Origin: Ophiocordyceps camponoti-saundersi (nom. inval.)
Taxonomy: Eukaryota; Ascomycota; Sordariomycetes; Hypocreales; Ophiocordycipitaceae
Assembly (NCBI GenBank): GCA_003339415.1
Contig: PDHQ01000001.1
Location: 683,857-747,856, forward strand
Length of the DNA stretch: 64,000 bases
Direction: 5' to 3'
Part shown: positions 35,340 through 48,200 of the stretch, piece by piece
How the letters are laid out: each line of letters opens with the position of its first letter
How positions within the stretch are numbered: position 1 is the first letter of the stretch
Notes under the pieces: generated by a model
Told to the model about the DNA's origin: nothing
The model's input: the letters and a program-made list of their open reading frames with translations, nothing else
The model's database searches: none
Translations under genes and position numbers: made by a program

Positions 35340-37349
35340 TCATCGTCCCTCGTGATCGGCCGCCGAGTTGGGATAGTCTGGGCAGGAAAAGAGAATCAGT
35401 CACAGGTGAGAGAGAGAGAGAGAGACAGAGAGTGGAAGGGTGAGAGTGAGAGTGAGAAAGAACGGGGGGGGTGGCATGGAAACCCACAGAAAGCACAGAC
35501 GCCGATGATGGCGTAGAGACAAATGAGCAAAAAGCCCTCGAGCCAGTGACTCTTACCATCGCCAATGAGGTAGTTGACGAGCAGGACGGCCATGAACATG
35601 GTGGCGGTCTGGAAGAAGTCGAAGCTGAGGTTCATGGCGTCGACGTGCATGCCCCAGCCGACGAGGACGATGAAGGGGATGACGAACAGGGCGATCTGCA
35701 TGCTGGAGCCGACGGCGACGCCGATGGCGAGGTCCATCTTGTCCTTCATGGCGACGGTGACGGCCGTCGCGTGCTCGGCCGCGTTTCCGACGATGGGGAG
35801 GAGGATGAGGCCGAGGAACTCTTCGGAGAGGGCGCCGTTGCGCGTCACGGCGTCGATGGAGTCGACCATGAACTCTGCGCAGAGGGCGATGATGGCCGTC
35901 GAGATGGAGAGGGTGGCGAGCGCGACGCCGAAGTGGAGCTGGGCTTCTTCCTCCTCATCGTCGTCGTCTTCGCCTTCGACGGTGCCGTCGACCATCTCGC
36001 CCTTCTTGTTGTAGCGGAGGGGGTTGAGGAGCATGCGGGAGAGGCGCTCGTTGGCGGATGGGTCCTGAACGCCCTGGCCCATGAGGGAGCCCGGTATGGC
36101 GAGCGCTTGATGGATGGCTCCCGGGGGAGGCGAGGAGGATCTGATGCCCCAGGGCTTGGCAGGGACTTTCTGACTTTCCTCGCTGAAGACGGTCTGGTGG
36201 GTCTTGAGCTGGAAGAAGAGGTAGGCTGCGTAGACGATCAAGAGGATGACGGCCGTTCCGCGCGAGAGGGCTGCTACTTTGGACACGGGCGTGTTCTGGG
36301 CCGCGTCGAAGACGGTCGGGACGATGGCCGATGCGGCGGCGAGGGCGAGGAGAGAGGCGGCCGTTTGAGCGACGACGGTGTTGAAGTGTTGCTCTTGGCG
36401 ACGGAGGCCGCCGAAGAAGAAGCAGCAGCCCATGACGAGGAGGAGGTTCGATAGGATAGAGCCCTAGGTTTGTTTTTTTTTCCCCTTCATGTTACTTGGC
36501 TGCGGGAATTTGGGAAAAGGGGAAGGGGAAGAGACAACGTACGATGAGTGACGTCTTGACGATCTGAATCTTTCCGTCGATGAGAGCAATGATGCTGACA
36601 ATGACCTCGACGGCGTTGCCAAAGGTAGCGTTGAGCAAACCACCGAGCGTCTCGCCTGTCCTCAGAGCGATCTCCTCTGTCGCGAAACTGAGCAGTGCGG
36701 CAAGCGGAACAATGGCGATGAAATTAACGACGAAGACGGCGACGCGGGGGACGGCGGGTACGTAATTTATGGCGATGCCGACGGGGGCGGCGAAGAGGAG
36801 GATGTTGATCCATGAGTTGAGAAAGGTTCGCTGCAGTTGGTTCGAGAGGGTGAAGGGAGTCTTTGGCTGGACGCGTCTGAGGAAGCGATTTTTATGGTCA
36901 TGGCTGTCGCCGACGTCGTCTGATTTCTTCTCGTCGGTCGCAGCATCGTCGGGTTTGCGATTTCGGAGACCACCGGTAGCTTCAGCATCGAGCGACGATG
37001 GCGGCGTCTTTACCTGGGAAGCCTCGTCGTCTTCAGACCGTTGACGTGAACCTGTAGGGGCGGTAGCAGAATGCGTCATGCTTGGTTGAGCTCCCTGCAT
37101 CTGCTGCTGCTGACGTTGCTCCTCAAGACCAGCCCAGGTCTGGACCCGACGGTCGCGGCCCCAAACATGGCGAAAGGGATTCCAGGCTTCAGAGCTGGCT
37201 CGACTGACGGCGTGGGCTTGACGCCTGTTTCGAAAGTGGTTGACTGGGTAATGGGGGTGATGTTGATGTTAGCACGTGTATAATTCCCTGTTTTATGACG
37301 GTTAAAGGGGAAAATAAGGTCGTTTCTTACACGGCACGTTAGAGGCCAT
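35340..37349 (-). CDS. Vacuolar Ca2+/H+ exchanger (CAX family, VCX1-like)
   Basis: It uses the vacuolar proton gradient to take up cytosolic Ca2+. Four exons: 37349-37331, 37243-36543, 36463-35488 and 35377-35340 (phases 1, 0, 1), giving 577 residues. The 19-nt first exon encodes MASNVP plus one base; its strong GTAAGA donor, CTAAC branch and CCCAG acceptor, and a good frame, make it more credible than starting at 37,100. The two cation-binding repeats are visible: GNAVEVIVSIIAL near residue 220 and GNAAEHATAVTVAM near 470. About eleven membrane segments surround them, with an acidic loop (EGEDDDDEEEEA near 400) separating the halves. The N terminus (about 150 residues) is hydrophilic, as in fungal CAX proteins where it can be inhibitory. 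The last 13 codons follow from a short 3' exon. Confidence 0.9.
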
Positions 37350-38756
37350 GGTATGACAGGAACAAGGTCACGACGACATTTGTTCGGAGAGGGCGGGGGG
37401 GGGGGGGGAGAGAATGAAGAGAGAGAGAGAGAATGTGTGTGTGTGAGTGTGAAGGAGTGAGAGAAAGGGAGGGAAGGGAGAGATGGGGAGAGAAAAGAGA
37501 GAGAGAGAGAGAGAAAGCACTATGAATGACGCAGTCAGAACACACAAGCCTGTTCAACCAGCCTCCTCTTCTCGTCCTTGTTCTCGTCAACGACCTTGTT
37601 CTGAGCTGCAGCAGCCAGTGAAGAGAACACACAGATGTTGGTATACCGTGTCCCGGTCGGCAATGACACACATACCTACGTCAGAAGGAGAAGAAGTAAA
37701 GCAGGCTTTTGCTTTTTTTTCTTCTTCTCTTTGTTCTCGGGCGTCGATTGTTTCGGGCAGCGATTGGAAAGTGGCGATGACGAGGAGGGAGAAAGACGGA
37801 GAGAAGACGGAGAGTGACAGAGAGAAGAGAGAGAGAGTGAAGACGACGGGGCGGCCAGTGAGGGAAAAGAGAGGGAAGACAGACGAAGGGGAGGGGGCCA
37901 GAAGAAGAGGGAAAATACCAGTAGCTGCCTCTTTGTTTGTGTGCGATCCCATGTCTGTGTTCAGTGTTTGGTGCTGATCCAGTGCAAGTGCAAGTTGATG
38001 GCCGCCCCCCCCCCCCCACAGCAGCGCTGTAATTTCACGAGTAAACCGGTCACCCGCCCCTAATTTACAGGGGGGGGGGGGGGGGGCCGCTTGGGTCAAC
38101 GGCGCGGGTGGACAGGTTTAGGGTAGGGCCGGGGTCCTTTGAGTCGGGCCAAGTACCGGACCCAACCCTTACACTTGGAAGTACGGACTTACCCAAAGCA
38201 TGAGAACGACGAGGCCGTTGTCGGCACGCGCAGGCGAGAGAGTCGGACAAGGGAAGGGAGGGATGCTGCACACGAGGCACTTGTTGGTTGAAAGCCAGCA
38301 TGCATGCAGCCAGCATGGGTTGCGGCTTAGCTTAGCAACAACTTGGTTCTAACATGCATACATACACACACATGTAATGATAGTGCTTAGGTATGGAGTG
38401 GAATCAAACTGGCACAACAGCCTTTCCTTTACGCCTTTACGGATCCCTTTACGGTTATATGTATGCTCCCGCGTTACAGCGCGTTTCTCTTATTGTGCAG
38501 AACATCTGTTTAGGTAGTTATGAACATACATACTCCGTAGTGTGTATGATTCCTACAGTGTCAAGTATTATCAGCACATACATGTCCAGGTATGTACAAG
38601 TAGGGTTTTTTCTGTCCGTCCATCCGGATCATTCCACCGGCTCCGCAGAAACAAAGAAAGACCCCCCCGTGTCCACACTTATCCGTTCCCGCCTTGGCAG
38701 GCATGCATCCACCCACGTAACCCCGCGTCTCTTTCGCGTCACGTGTCAAAATCGCC
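37350..38756. other. Intergenic, 1.4 kb: Ca2+/H+ exchanger promoter and IML1 3' flank
   Basis: No gene is supported. It contains GA/TG-rich tracts (37,390-37,515), the second copy of the duplicated 159-bp segment, a C13 run and a G17 run that could pair with each other, and one TACTCCGTA motif at 38,531. Confidence 0.55.
37927..38086. repeat. Resident copy of the segment also found at 10,388-10,546
   Basis: 160 bp flanked by unique DNA on both sides, about 580 bp upstream of the exchanger ATG. The match to the copy by the gap is almost perfect. Inside it, a C13 run (38,005-38,017) and a G17 run (38,070-38,086) bracket about 50 bp and could form a hairpin or G-quadruplex. Confidence 0.92.
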
Positions 38757-39149
38757 TCACTCCCCTGGTGCGCTGGACGCCCCTGACGCCCCTGACACCC
38801 CTGATCCCCTCGACAGCACACCCGGAGGCAGCCCCAGCGATGGAATCTGCGCCTTTTCTTCTTCTGCTTCGTCTCCTGCTCCTCCCCCACCGTCTCCTCC
38901 TGGCGCTGCTGTAGATGTACCCCTCCCGAGCGCCGCCTCCGATGATGGCGTGCCCTTCACTCGTAGGCCCTTATTCAGCGCCTCTTTATAAAAGGCTTGC
39001 AGCCCCGACGCGTCACCACAAAAGGCCTCGAGCTGCTGCTTGAGGCACTCAGCACTCGCCGTCGCCGTCGACGTTCCGCTGTCAGTGGAGGCCGCCTTGT
39101 TGTTGGCCATCATCATTCTCGTCCGCGACCATGGCAACGATGACGACGA

Positions 39150-39182
<33 letters not shown>

Positions 39183-39820
39183 ACTCTTGTTATACAGCCG
39201 GTTCGCCAGCACCATGAAATCGCCCTCGTCCGTAATTTGCACAAGCAGGGTGCCCGAACGGTGTATAAACTGCGTGTGCCGATAGTCGGGCTTTCCCCAC
39301 GAATACCGCACCTCGACGTTGCTCGGGAAGCTCGACGCCGCCTCCAGGTCCAGCACAAAGTCGAAGCTCCGTAGCATCGCCGTCTGGTAAAAGTGCCGTC
39401 GCGGCGCTGTCTGCGGCCCCTGCGAGCTCGGGTCGTGGTACGCCTCGGGCCGTTCGTCCGGCGGCCGCACTGCCAGCCGGATCGGGTAGGGCTTGCGGAA
39501 CGGGTTCGTCTCCGTGATCCGGCACGCCTCCAGTATCGGCACCTCCACCAGACCGAGCCCGTACTGGCTGGCCTCGCGCTCCCAGCTCTCCACCACGTCC
39601 TGCACCAGCTTCGACGTCGCCTTCAACCAGTCGATCCGCAGGTGGAAGCAGTTGTCCGGGTTGTGCAGCCGGTCGTAGTGCACGTCGATCCGCTCCGGCC
39701 GGTATGATCGCCGTCGCGGGTCCATGTCGTACTTGATCATCTTGCTGAGAACCACCCGCGGTCGCGATGACTGGCCACCACCGGGCGAGCCCGTCGCCGC
39801 CCCTCGTCGAGCGCTGCTGC

Positions 39821-39858
<38 letters not shown>

Positions 39859-42800
39859 AACCACCCGGGCTGTGGCCGCGCGAACTCCGACGCCACCTGG
39901 TAGAAGTAGTTGCCGTCCCGGAATCGGTGACGCTTCTCCACGTGCACAAACAAACCTCCCATCAGCGCGTTGCCCAGCTGCTCCGCCTCCTCCCGGTCTG
40001 TGAGGTCCTCAAAGTTGTCCAGCAGCCAGGTCGTCATGTCCGACCCGATAAACGACGCCTTGTGCAGTCGCAGATGCCACCGCCGGTTCCGCAACGGCAC
40101 CCCCCCTTGCTCCACCGGCTGCTGCATCGCCTCGGCCAGCGCCGCCAGGTTCAGGTGCGACTTCCGGAATTGCTCCTTTCTCGTCACAAGCTTGTTCCGC
40201 GCCTCCAACGCCGCCGGCAGCGTCTCCAGCTCGGCCGCGATCACCACGGACGGGTCCTCTGTCTTGTATACGATGTCCAGCGGGTTTTGCCGCTTGTCGC
40301 GGGGTTGGAATCGCCTCTCCGCCGGCGGCAGCCAACGGTTCTTTTGCCACAGCTGCGCCAACCTCTTGATGCCCTCGATCCGGAGCTCCTCCGGGTTGTC
40401 GCCGCTTTGCGACCGCTGCACCGATGGGTGGTTGGAACCGAGCGGGATGAGCACGAACCGCGCCCTCCAGAATCGCAGGCCCTCCGTCATGTCCTCGTGG
40501 TGGCCCGCCAGGTACGAGTCCATCGTGTTCCAGTTGCGCTCCGGCCGAGGCGACAGCAGGTCGATGTGCCGCGTCTCGTACTCCGAATCGAGCAGCGTGC
40601 GGATCGCTGCCTTGTACGCTGCCGGCGGCGACGATGACAATGTCGCGGTCGGCTTCCGTACGTAAATGTTGACCTCCACTTCGGTCCCGTTGATGCACGA
40701 GAGCTGATGGATCGTGTTGCCCACAGACATGAAGACGTTGGTACCGTCGTCCAGCGGCTGGTCGCGCGAGAAGACGTCGGCCACCTTAATCAGCTTCTGC
40801 CCAAACGCTTGCGCCACCGACGAGCCGACCACCACCTGGAAGCCCTGAGAGAAGCGCATGCCGATGAGCTCCCTCATAAACTCCTTACGCGACCTCGCCT
40901 CGTCCGCCGGCTCGTCGTCGTCTCCCACGTTCTGGTCCACATTGTAAGGGTGCCTCTGGTACTCGGCGTCGAACTGAGCTTTGGACGGGAAAAACTCCGT
41001 CGTCAGCGGCACCGCCGCCGGCCGACACAGCGTCTTCCACTTCTGCACCTTCATGTCCGACGTCCGCGGGAAGACGTGCTGCCACCTGCTATACAGCACC
41101 GTGTCGTCGATGCCTTGGCCTTCCTCCGGATTGGACGGGTTCAGGAGGCTCAGCCAGGGCGTCATGGCCGTTATCGGCGAGAGCGTAGACGGTAGGTCGC
41201 CCACGGCGCCGGCCCGCAGCTTGCTGGTATACACCTTTTGCGCGTCCTCGGCACGCAGCGTGTTCGAATAGCCGACCTCGTCTACCCTGGCCCGTCGCAT
41301 GCCGCTGCCTGGCGTCGACGGAGGCGCCAGCTTGCTGCCTGGTGTTGTCGAGGCCCGCTGCTTTGCGATTGGGATGCTTGGCGTCGGGGGGAATATTTCC
41401 GCCGCATCACTCGCCGCCTCTCCCTTCAGTCGCGACGACGACGACGAGTGACTGACGATGGTCTGCGGAGACGATGGCCGAAGATCCGACAGTGACCGTG
41501 GAGTTGAAGGCGGCCGCCGCTCCCCCTTAGAGGCGGCGGCGGTGGCGGCGGCGCTGACCGTCTCCGCCTTGACTTCGGCTGCCGCCGCCTTGGGAGCCGC
41601 GATGCCGAAGCCGCGCTGACCGAGGCTGATGTGTCTCATCGGTTTCGGCGCCTTGTCCGTCACGGCCCTCTTAGCCGAAGTCAGGTTTGCCGTCTCCCAC
41701 TCGACGTTCGCCATGGTCAGCTTGGCAACCGCGTCATTCTCCGGGAAAGACGAAGCCAGGACAGTCGACGACGACGACTCCGTGTGCTGCCGGCGAATCG
41801 TCGTCTCATCCACTTGCTTTCCCGAATGCTGATGCCGGGGGCTGACCGGCAGCCGGCTTCGAGAGTCGTCAAAATCTTGCAGCTGCTTCCACAGAGATTT
41901 CTCCCCGGGTTGGACCAGCCTGTCAGGCACGAATTTCTGGAAGCCCATGACGTTTTCCACCAAGGAGTCGGGCCGCCGGCGAGGGGGGCGGTACAAGACG
42001 TCGCCTAGCCGGCTCTGGGGTCGACTCTCATTGGCGCCGGCGTCGATGGCCTGAGCCGGGTAATTCGCATCCGCCTGCAGCGGCGCCGTCTCGATCTCGT
42101 TGGCATCCAGAAAGCTCCTCATCTGCAGGTCGTACATGCGACAGCGGATCTTGAACTCGTCTTCGTCGTCCTTGCTGACCTCGTTGGAGACGGTCAAGGC
42201 GATGCCCGCATAAGACAAGGCCTCGTGGGACGCGCCAGTCCAGAAAGAAACGTGCAGCCACTGGGGTAGCGCGTAACACCACTCCTCGTTGACCGTCGCG
42301 GCCAGAGCCTCGAAGCGGCGGACGGCGGTCGACGACTTTGTGGGAGAACAAGAGCTGGCGAGCGACTGGAAGCTCCCGATAACGGGTGTTGGCTGGCTCG
42401 GGGTGCTGTGAAAGGACCGAGATAAGGTCGGCATGCGACCCAAGGCGCCGCCGTCGTGGCCGCCATATTGAGGGTTACGGTACTTGAAGAGCGGCGCCGA
42501 ATGCAGCGGCATCCTGGGCATGCAGATGAGGTCGATGCCGATGCCGCTGCCGACCAGGGCATCGGTCGTCCGGCTCAGACTCTCGTAGTCGACCTCGAAG
42601 ACGCCAGGGCCGGGTGTGATGACGGCGATGGAAATGCCGGTGCGCATGAGGTCTCTGTCGATGTAGTCGTGAGCGAACTGCGAGGCCGCCAGGTTGATGG
42701 CTTCAAGCACGTTCCCGTGTACCGACAAGGACGAGTCGGCCTTGACCCTGGAGAGCGCGGGGTCGGTCTTGTCAGCATTGGCGTGGTGATGCAGGCTGAT

Positions 42801-43971
42801 GTCCCGCCGGAAGAAATTCAGCTCCCGCTTCAGCTGGTAAAGGATCTTTGTCCACTCGCCGCTGGCCATTTGGCTGACGACAACGCGGTAAAAGTCCTTG
42901 TAAGGTCGACGCTGGCCCGAAGGCTGGATGCCGGTGTAATAGTCGGAGTGCAGGGCGCTGGTGGCAAGCTCGTTGGTAATGCCGACGTCGTACTCGACGC
43001 GAGCGAAGAGGACAATGCTAACGAGATGCTTCACCTTGAGAAGGACCCAACGCTTGAACATGGCGGGCAGGAATCCGTTGACGACTTTGTTGAACATGAT
43101 TTCGCCGGAGCCGTCCGGGTCAAAGTCCCACATCTCCCTGGCCATCTGGATGAAGAGAACATATCGGGCGGACTCGCTGCGAAAGATGGGGCGGGTATCG
43201 CGGACAAAAAAGGCCGAATGGACTTGCCTGCCGTCGACGAACACGGCGGTTACCTGAGCCTTGATGGTGCCGAGGAAGAGAATGGATTGTCCCTTGTAGA
43301 CGGTCCGCTGTATAAGTTCGCCGATGGTCAGCCGCCACATGTCTGCCCTCGAAAGGTACTGGTCCTTGAAGGTCAACTCGACGTGGGACGCCTCGACGGC
43401 CGGACGATCCTTTTCTATCTTGTACGCCATGTCAGACAAAGTTCCGGGTGTGTTTTTTTTTGGGGGGGGGAAGGCATAAGCGTACGGGGGCCAGTAGAAC
43501 TTGTGAGCCCTTTTTGATGCCGAAGGCGTCGGCAATATGCTTGACGACGTAAACCTCGACGTCAGGCTGACGGGCCTTGAGCTCCTTGGGCATGTCCTTG
43601 ACGACAAAGATGTAGCGGTCATGATCGGGACAGTGATCAGAGGTCTGCTTGCCGGACGGGGTCCTCGACGAGTCGGTTGGGATGGGGGACAAGGACATGA
43701 GAGAACCCGGTCGGGCGTCGATGGAGACAAGCTGGAGGTTCAACAGGACCTCATCTCTGGCGTAGCCCTCGTTAACGGCGACGTGGCAGTACTGCTGAGC
43801 GCGAGGCAGTTGGTGCTCGCGGACGGTGGAACGGGTCGAGGTGCTGCACGACGAGCCGGGCGGTTCGACGGACGAGGCGCGTTCGAAGGCGGTGGGCTGG
43901 CGGAGATGCAGATGGGACCATGGTGGCGGCTTGCGGGGGCCGGACGGCGTGGGAGGGAGATGCCGAGACAT
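38757..43971 (-). CDS. IML1: Vacuolar membrane-associated protein IML1 (DEPDC5; SEACIT GAP subunit)
   Basis: Catalytic-complex subunit with Npr2/Npr3 that turns off TORC1 by stimulating GTP hydrolysis on the Rag GTPase Gtr1 at the vacuole when amino acids are scarce. Two exons, 43971-43486 and 43418-38757 (phase 0), give 1,715 residues. The N-terminal domain includes [20 protein letters not shown] and [11 protein letters not shown]. The next block is the IML1 signature: [36 protein letters not shown] and [23 protein letters not shown] domain lies at about residues 1,265-1,345 ([20 protein letters not shown]). Lineage-specific insertions are an 11-Gly run near 1,349 and a 14-Ser run near 1,573. 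Upstream, the same frame stays open to 44,280 through a Met-Pro repeat; the ATG at 43,971 is preferred because the upstream part is low-complexity. Confidence 0.93.
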
Positions 43972-45260
43972 GGATGGGCCTCGTGGATGCAGACGATGAA
44001 GTCGTCGTCGGATTATTACCCGTCTAGGAGGGCACGTGACGTCGGAAACGAGTTCCACCTCCCCCGCGATCCGGGCCGATTTGCTGCTGCTATGTATGAA
44101 GCGCTCACCGCATTTTCGGTCGTCACTAGATGGTGGTGTGCAGCGGACGTGAACATGGGGTATGGGCATGGGCATGAGCATGGGCATGGGCATGGGCATG
44201 GCCCCGGCCGCATAGGGCATGGGCATGGATGCGTATGTGCATTGTATTGTATGTTTGGGGAAACGATAGCCATAACCCACGGGATATGGGCCCTGCAGAC
44301 AGCTGAAGCCTGGAGATGATCCCCAAGGCCAAGCCCAAGGTAGGATTTCGGTCTGGTTCCACTCAAGGTCTGCTCAAATCATTCATCGTCAATTTCGCAG
44401 AGGTTCGTAATCACGATAATGCGACCGCGCGATTTAGTCAGCTTCCTACAGCCCGCCACCGACAGTCCCTCTGTCCTACCATCCAGTATCCGTACCATCC
44501 ACCTACAGCCAGCCATCCGTTGATTCATCCGCCGTAATCCAACCGTCACCCATCGTCACCGGAAAATGTATACATACATACCAACTTATCCGTACATGTG
44601 TGTGCGCGTGTGTATCCGTACGGATATTGAGTGCAGTCAGTCTCCCTGCATGTCGATTGTGCATGGATTACGGAGTAAATTCAATTCAATTCAAGAAGGA
44701 AAAAACAAAAAAGAAAAGCAACGTTGAACCGTCAAAATCGCCGTCCGTCTCGCTCGCACATGAGACATGTACTAGATACCTCCCGCCCGTATCGTAAAAG
44801 CCTCTCCCTCCCGCCACCCTCCCGCCCACTCCGCTTATCGGCGAGACTGCGAGATCCACTTTCTAGGTATCGGCTACCTAAGCACCCGACCCGGCTCTCT
44901 CTCGTCTGTCCCAAAGCATCCCCTCTATTCTCCCTCCATCTCCCTCCCCCCCCTCTCCTCTCTTTCACTCACACACCCACACCTCTCTTACTCTCCTCTC
45001 CCTCACACCTCCTCCTTCGTTTCTATATCAAGCATCTTCAAATCACTCGACGCTTCCTCCTTATACATCCCCCTTCTCGGTTATTCACTACGACTCTCAC
45101 CATAAGCCTCTCTGTGCCACCGCGCGAGTCGACTGCTCTTCTAAGCATCACCGATCGACCGTCTCTGCCTCTGTCCCTCCCACATGCTCTCAGCTATGCT
45201 CCCGCTGTCGCCAATTAACATGGCCGGTCGGCTCTGATCCTCCTTTCGTCTCTCTGCATC
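43972..45260. promoter_or_regulatory. Shared divergent promoter region of IML1 and LST4/FNIP
   Basis: 1,289 bp between the two ATGs. The IML1 side holds a CATGGG hexamer array. The LST4 side has CT-rich leaders (44,800-45,130) and one TACGGAGTA motif at 44,669. Nothing in it looks like a third gene. Confidence 0.55.
44155..44228. repeat. (CATGGG)n hexanucleotide array
   Basis: About ten imperfect CATGGG units, 185-260 bp upstream of the IML1 ATG. Read on the IML1 strand it is a chain of CCCATG, that is, Met-Pro codons. Confidence 0.88.
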
Positions 45261-48200
45261 ATGCTTGGTCGCCTTCTCCATCTCGGCTCCGGAGGCGTTG
45301 TCGCGCCTCCCGCCCAGGTCGGCGGAAACGGCGCCGCCTCCCGTCCCATCCTCTCGCTCGAGTCCGTCCAGGAAGACATCCATACGCGAAACCTACTCTT
45401 TCCCGACGCTCAGGCTCTTCATCAACATCGCAACGATCAGGTCTTTCCCCTCTCGACTGCCCCGGCCACCCCTTGGGCCGCAGCCTTCGACTACAGCGAA
45501 GATGTCGAGTTCGACGTCCGCGACGTCAGGGTCATCGTATTGCAGGACGCCCTGGGTCCCGCCAACGCTTCCCTACTATTCGATAGCCACCCGTCTCCGG
45601 ACTCGGTCGTCGATCGCTCTCCGGCCCGCAGAGTGGCGCCTACGTCGACAAGCCAGCGCGGCCCGCCCGAAAGCCCTCAGCACCGTCAGGGTGCCTTTGA
45701 CCGCAAAAGTCAGAGCTACACCGAGACGGACGCCCAACGCGCCGCTCGAGAGTATCGCGATGAGCTGGCCACCTTTTCGAGCTGCATCTTTGGCAACTCG
45801 GAGCTCATGGCCTACAAGGGCACCTCAACAAAAGTCCACGTCGTCCCGACCGACCCTCGTCCGCCCGATCACCATTCCGCTTCCTCCTCAATTCTAGGGG
45901 ACGGCCGCAGCTCCATAGGCCGCTCAAGCGCCCGCTCCAGCAAGCTGTCTCAGTCCTTTTCCTCACAGACCGTCTCGCCTCTGGGGCCGTCGCTTCCCCC
46001 GGCCCCCGGCCGCCCGGCCGACAAGAAAAAGGTGCTTATCACGCGCCTCTTTCCCGTCAGCCTCTCTGCCGATGACGTCGAACCCACCCCCAACCGCTTC
46101 TCCGATGACAATGCCGCGTTCCCCTTTCCCGCCTCGGCAGACGACGCCGGCGGCTCCAACAAGAAGAAGCTGCAGCCGAAGCAGCGCCGCACGCCCATGT
46201 ATGCCGTGGTCTTGGTCGTCCAGCTGCCCCGTTCTTCTTCGAGGCTGTCGTCGGCCGCCGCCTACAAGTCGTCCATATTTCGCGAGTGCGGCTCTTACAA
46301 CGATCCCGACCTCTTCTTTTCTTCCTCCTACAGCTCAAACAACAACAAGGCCAGCTGGGGCATACCGTCATATGGCGACGTCACCGACTCGTCCTACTCG
46401 ATTGACATGGAGGATCGCATTGACTCGCTGACGCAGCACTGGGATATCATCATGAGGACCCTGACCCATCTGCAGTCTCTGGTGGCTAGCTCGCTCCACA
46501 CGATGCTCAGGCAGGCTGACATGGCCTCGCCGGGCCCTGCCTCGTCGCCCAACGCCGTGTCTCGCACATCGTCAATGACGGACAGACGCGGCCCGGATGG
46601 CCCTCGCGTGAAGCCGCCCAAGAGCACGACCAAGCTCGTCTCCCTCATGCCCAACTGCCTGGCCGACGACGCCGCCCTTGCATCCGAGGTGACGCTTGCT
46701 CGGACCAGGGTGGTCACGGGCCTCAGCGCTGCCCGGGTTGTCACAGGCCAGGGACGCTGGGGTATCTGGCGCGACGAGGCCATATGGACGTCCAAATGGG
46801 CGACGGCCACGGATCGCGGGCCCTTCTTCTGCAACCTACTGACTGGCTTCCTCGCCACTCACACCGACTGGCTGCAGGCTCTAGGCGGCCGCAAGCGCGC
46901 GTCGCGGCAGAATAGGACCGAAGAGGATCTATCTCTACCGGCACGGACCATCATCGTCTCCGACGACAAGATGGCTGCCCGGCGCATCGTCTTTCTCCTC
47001 TCCGCCTTTCTCCCGGCAAGCCAGCAGCTGGTGTCGACGGCCCGGACGCATCGGCCGAGCACGTCGACCTCGTTGGGCGCCTACTCCAACTCGCCGCCAC
47101 CGACGTTTGTCGTGCCCATGCTCCGCGAGGAATCGCTGCGTCGAAAGATCAACCGTCGCACTGGCGGCCTCAGGCGCGCGTCGCACTCCAGGGCGGCAAG
47201 CCAGAGTGCTCGCAACTCGAACCAGTTACACCATCAACGCCGAGCTTCGGACGCGGCCTCGGTCAGGACGACGAACCTGCCGATACCGGGCCAGGATCTC
47301 GTCAGTCGCAAGAGTAGCGCGGCGACGACGACGACGGCCATGTCGGAAACCACGACGCCCCATTTCTCCAGCGCGCAGCAGCAGCGGGACGGCCACAGGA
47401 GACGCCGCCCTGGCAGCAGTGGCAGCGTAGCGGCGGATGACCTGAAGCGCTCACTGAAACGCGGCGAGAGCAGTGGTGGCGGCGGTACTCGGCCCCCGAG
47501 CCAATCGGGGCTCCGATGGGGGAGCCTCGTCAGCGGTCTCTGGGGTCATCCGCGGCGCCGAGACTCGATGGACGATGACTACTGTCATAGTCCCGGGGCC
47601 GAGTTTCGGTCGCCCGTGAAGGCGACGTTCGGCCGCCAAGACAGATTGTTCGAGATGGTACGTGAGGCTTCTTCTCTTGAGGAGGCTGTCGTCGGTTCCG
47701 GCTCCGGCTCCGGCTCCGGGTACGCGGCCCCAAGTGCCGCCGCTACAGCTGCTACGGCCGCTCCCCGACAAGACGTGCCTTTCGGCGAGGGCCGAGGGTC
47801 GTTTGCGCAGCCGCCGGCGGAACGGACGCCGGATCCGTCTGGGGCCTTTGAATCGCCGGTCAAGACGTCCATCAATGTTGAGGACGGGGTGATCGACGTC
47901 GACGTGCCCTTCCCCGACTACATCGCCTCTTTCGAGTCAGCCATCAGCTCCCCGTCCAGCAGCGGCTACCTTTCGACGCCAGGCCTTCTCGGCGGTGGCC
48001 TCGACTCGTTCGAACAGTCGGCCGCCCGTTTCTCTTCCCTCGACGGCGGCGACATGCCGCTCAACGCAGCCGGCTGGCTCAACCGCTTCCATCCGGACTT
48101 TGCCCTCCAGGCGCTTCCGCCCCAAGACGGCCTGCTGGAGAAGGTCAAGGCCTCGCTTCGGGCAGAACCGACGCCCGGGCCGACCAACGGTGGTGGTGGC

